Below are positions 6,362-7,032 of a stretch of 7,032 nucleotides of DNA, one piece after another. The stretch spans positions 1-7,032 of the forward strand of contig CAKZVG010000749.1 in NCBI GenBank assembly GCA_937921835.1, read 5' to 3'. Source of the DNA: an uncultured Bryobacteraceae bacterium (GTDB lineage: Bacteria; Acidobacteriota; Terriglobia; Bryobacterales; Bryobacteraceae). Below the pieces are notes generated by a model. The model had not been told where the DNA came from. It did not search any database and saw only the letters and a list, made by a program, of their open reading frames with translations. Made by a program: the position numbers and the translations under genes. Numbering within the stretch: the first letter of the stretch is position 1; each line of letters opens with the position of its first letter.

Positions 6362-7032
6362 TCACTCCTCCAGTTGTGATAGAAGCTCCTCAGCGTGCCG
6401 TAGAGCTGCCGGAAGCGGCCAAAGGCGGCCGCGTAGGCCTCCGACATCTCCGCCCGCGGCCCCACCGTGCGCGCGATCCGCACGCACTCCCGGCGGGCCT
6501 GCTCCAGATCGCGGTAGCGGCCGACCGCCGTCTGCGCCAGCATGGCGCAGCCGAGCAGCGCCGCTTCCGGGTTCTCGAGCGTGGCGATTGGCCGGCCGAG
6601 CACCGTGGCCTTCAGCTCGAGCAGCGTAATGGACTTCGACCCGCCGCCCACCGCCCGCAGTTCGCTCACGGGGATGCCGAGTTCCTCCAGCCGCTCCAGG
6701 TTGAGACGCGCCTCGAAGGCCAGCGCGTCAGCCACCGCCTGGAACATGTCCCGGCGGCCGGTTTTGAGCGAAAGGCCCACGAAGCTGCCGCGCGAGAGGT
6801 GATCGCAGGTGGGCGTGCCGCTTCCGACGATGTGCGGAAGGAACAGGACCAGCGACGGCTCGACGCGCACCGCGCCCGCCAGGCCGGCCAGATCGCCTTC
6901 GAGAACGCCCGCGAACCACTCGAGCGACAACCCGCCCGACTGGTTGAGCGTGATGGTGAAGTAGCGGCCGCCGGCCGAATGGCAGTAGCAGGGGTAATTG
7001 GACTCCAGCATCGCCGGCGTCATGCGCGGCGC
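6337..7032 (-). CDS. FGGY-family carbohydrate kinase, C-terminal part (5' end outside window)
   Basis: This is the last 231 codons of an ATP-dependent sugar kinase that would phosphorylate a ketose, polyol or related sugar in the cytoplasm. The frame is open to the right edge (codons for A-P-R precede the first visible ATG at 7023), so that ATG is probably internal and the N-terminal lobe lies outside the window. What is visible is the FGGY_C lobe: FLPHIVGSGTP at visible residues 64-74; a near match to the second FGGY signature (GSFVGLSLKTGRRDMFQAVAD, roughly 82-101); and the nucleotide-binding-type GGGSKS at 129-134, followed by a typical NPEAALLGCAML helix. It ends at TAG (6337-6339). The last 25 bases overlap the SIS gene, whose ribosome binding site lies inside this gene. 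The xylulokinase/ribulokinase-like subgroup is likely. Substrate cannot be assigned, because the residues that set it are mostly in the missing half. Confidence 0.9.
   Translation of the reverse strand, partial: APRMTPAMLESNYPCYCHSAGGRYFTITLNQSGGLSLEWFAGVLEGDLAGLAGAVRVEPSLVLFLPHIVGSGTPTCDHLSRGSFVGLSLKTGRRDMFQAVADALAFEARLNLERLEELGIPVSELRAVGGGSKSITLLELKATVLGRPIATLENPEAALLGCAMLAQTAVGRYRDLEQARRECVRIARTVGPRAEMSEAYAAAFGRFRQLYGTLRSFYHNWRSECRTPALV
6365..6371 (-). promoter_or_regulatory. Strong ribosome binding site for the SIS gene
   Basis: On the minus strand GGAGGAG ends 3 bases before the ATG at 6361 (GGAGG has a 5-base spacer). It lies within the last codons of the kinase gene. This is the best Shine-Dalgarno in the window, and it decides the start of the SIS gene in favour of 6361 over the in-frame ATG at 6331. 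Confidence 0.8.

Noticed and set aside
5751..6365. Upstream extension of the zinc dehydrogenase frame through the SIS gene (possible fusion protein)
   Set aside because: The extension is out of frame with the clearly coding SIS gene and is Arg/Gly/Ala-rich without motifs; GTG at 5750 starts exactly where dehydrogenase homology begins.

Overview
The window is one tightly packed, high-G+C stretch of bacterial DNA (roughly two thirds G+C by eye). Every supportable gene lies on the minus strand, so transcription runs from the right edge to the left edge. There is no rRNA, tRNA, mobile element, CRISPR array or regulator. No gap exceeds 13 bases, and no promoter or terminator is visible, so the window looks like the interior of a longer operon. 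The host cannot be fixed from the sequence. G+C content, GTG starts and a lipoprotein-type solute-binding protein would fit several high-G+C phyla (Acidobacteriota, Chloroflexota, Verrucomicrobiota and Actinomycetota are all conceivable), and I do not commit to one.

In transcription order the genes are: (1) the C-terminal part of an FGGY-family sugar kinase, cut by the right edge (6337-7032); (2) a SIS-domain sugar-phosphate isomerase like KpsF/GutQ but without CBS domains (5747-6361); (3) a zinc-dependent medium-chain alcohol/polyol dehydrogenase with a GTG start (4698-5750); (4) an NAD(P)-binding oxidoreductase of the homoserine-dehydrogenase-like/DRL (DXR-II-like) type with a C-terminal SAF domain, also GTG-started (3376-4701); (5) an L-fucose/L-arabinose-isomerase-like protein (1973-3379); (6) a sugar-binding lipoprotein (1006-1980); (7) a ribose-type ABC permease (54-992); and (8) the first 22 codons of the transporter ATPase, starting inside the permease gene and running off the left edge (1-67).

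Together they read as a complete sugar-use cassette. The three transporter genes import a monosaccharide, polyol or related compound. The isomerase and dehydrogenase would act on the free sugar, the kinase would phosphorylate it, and the SIS protein would isomerise the sugar phosphate. The DRL-like enzyme would carry out a redox or reductoisomerase step. No aldolase, transketolase or regulator is in view. The combination matches no sugar pathway I can name with confidence. Two features make it the main candidate for something undescribed: a DRL/SAF oxidoreductase and a SIS isomerase with altered active-site residues, both in one coupled operon with a FucI-like isomerase. The substrate cannot be read from sequence alone.
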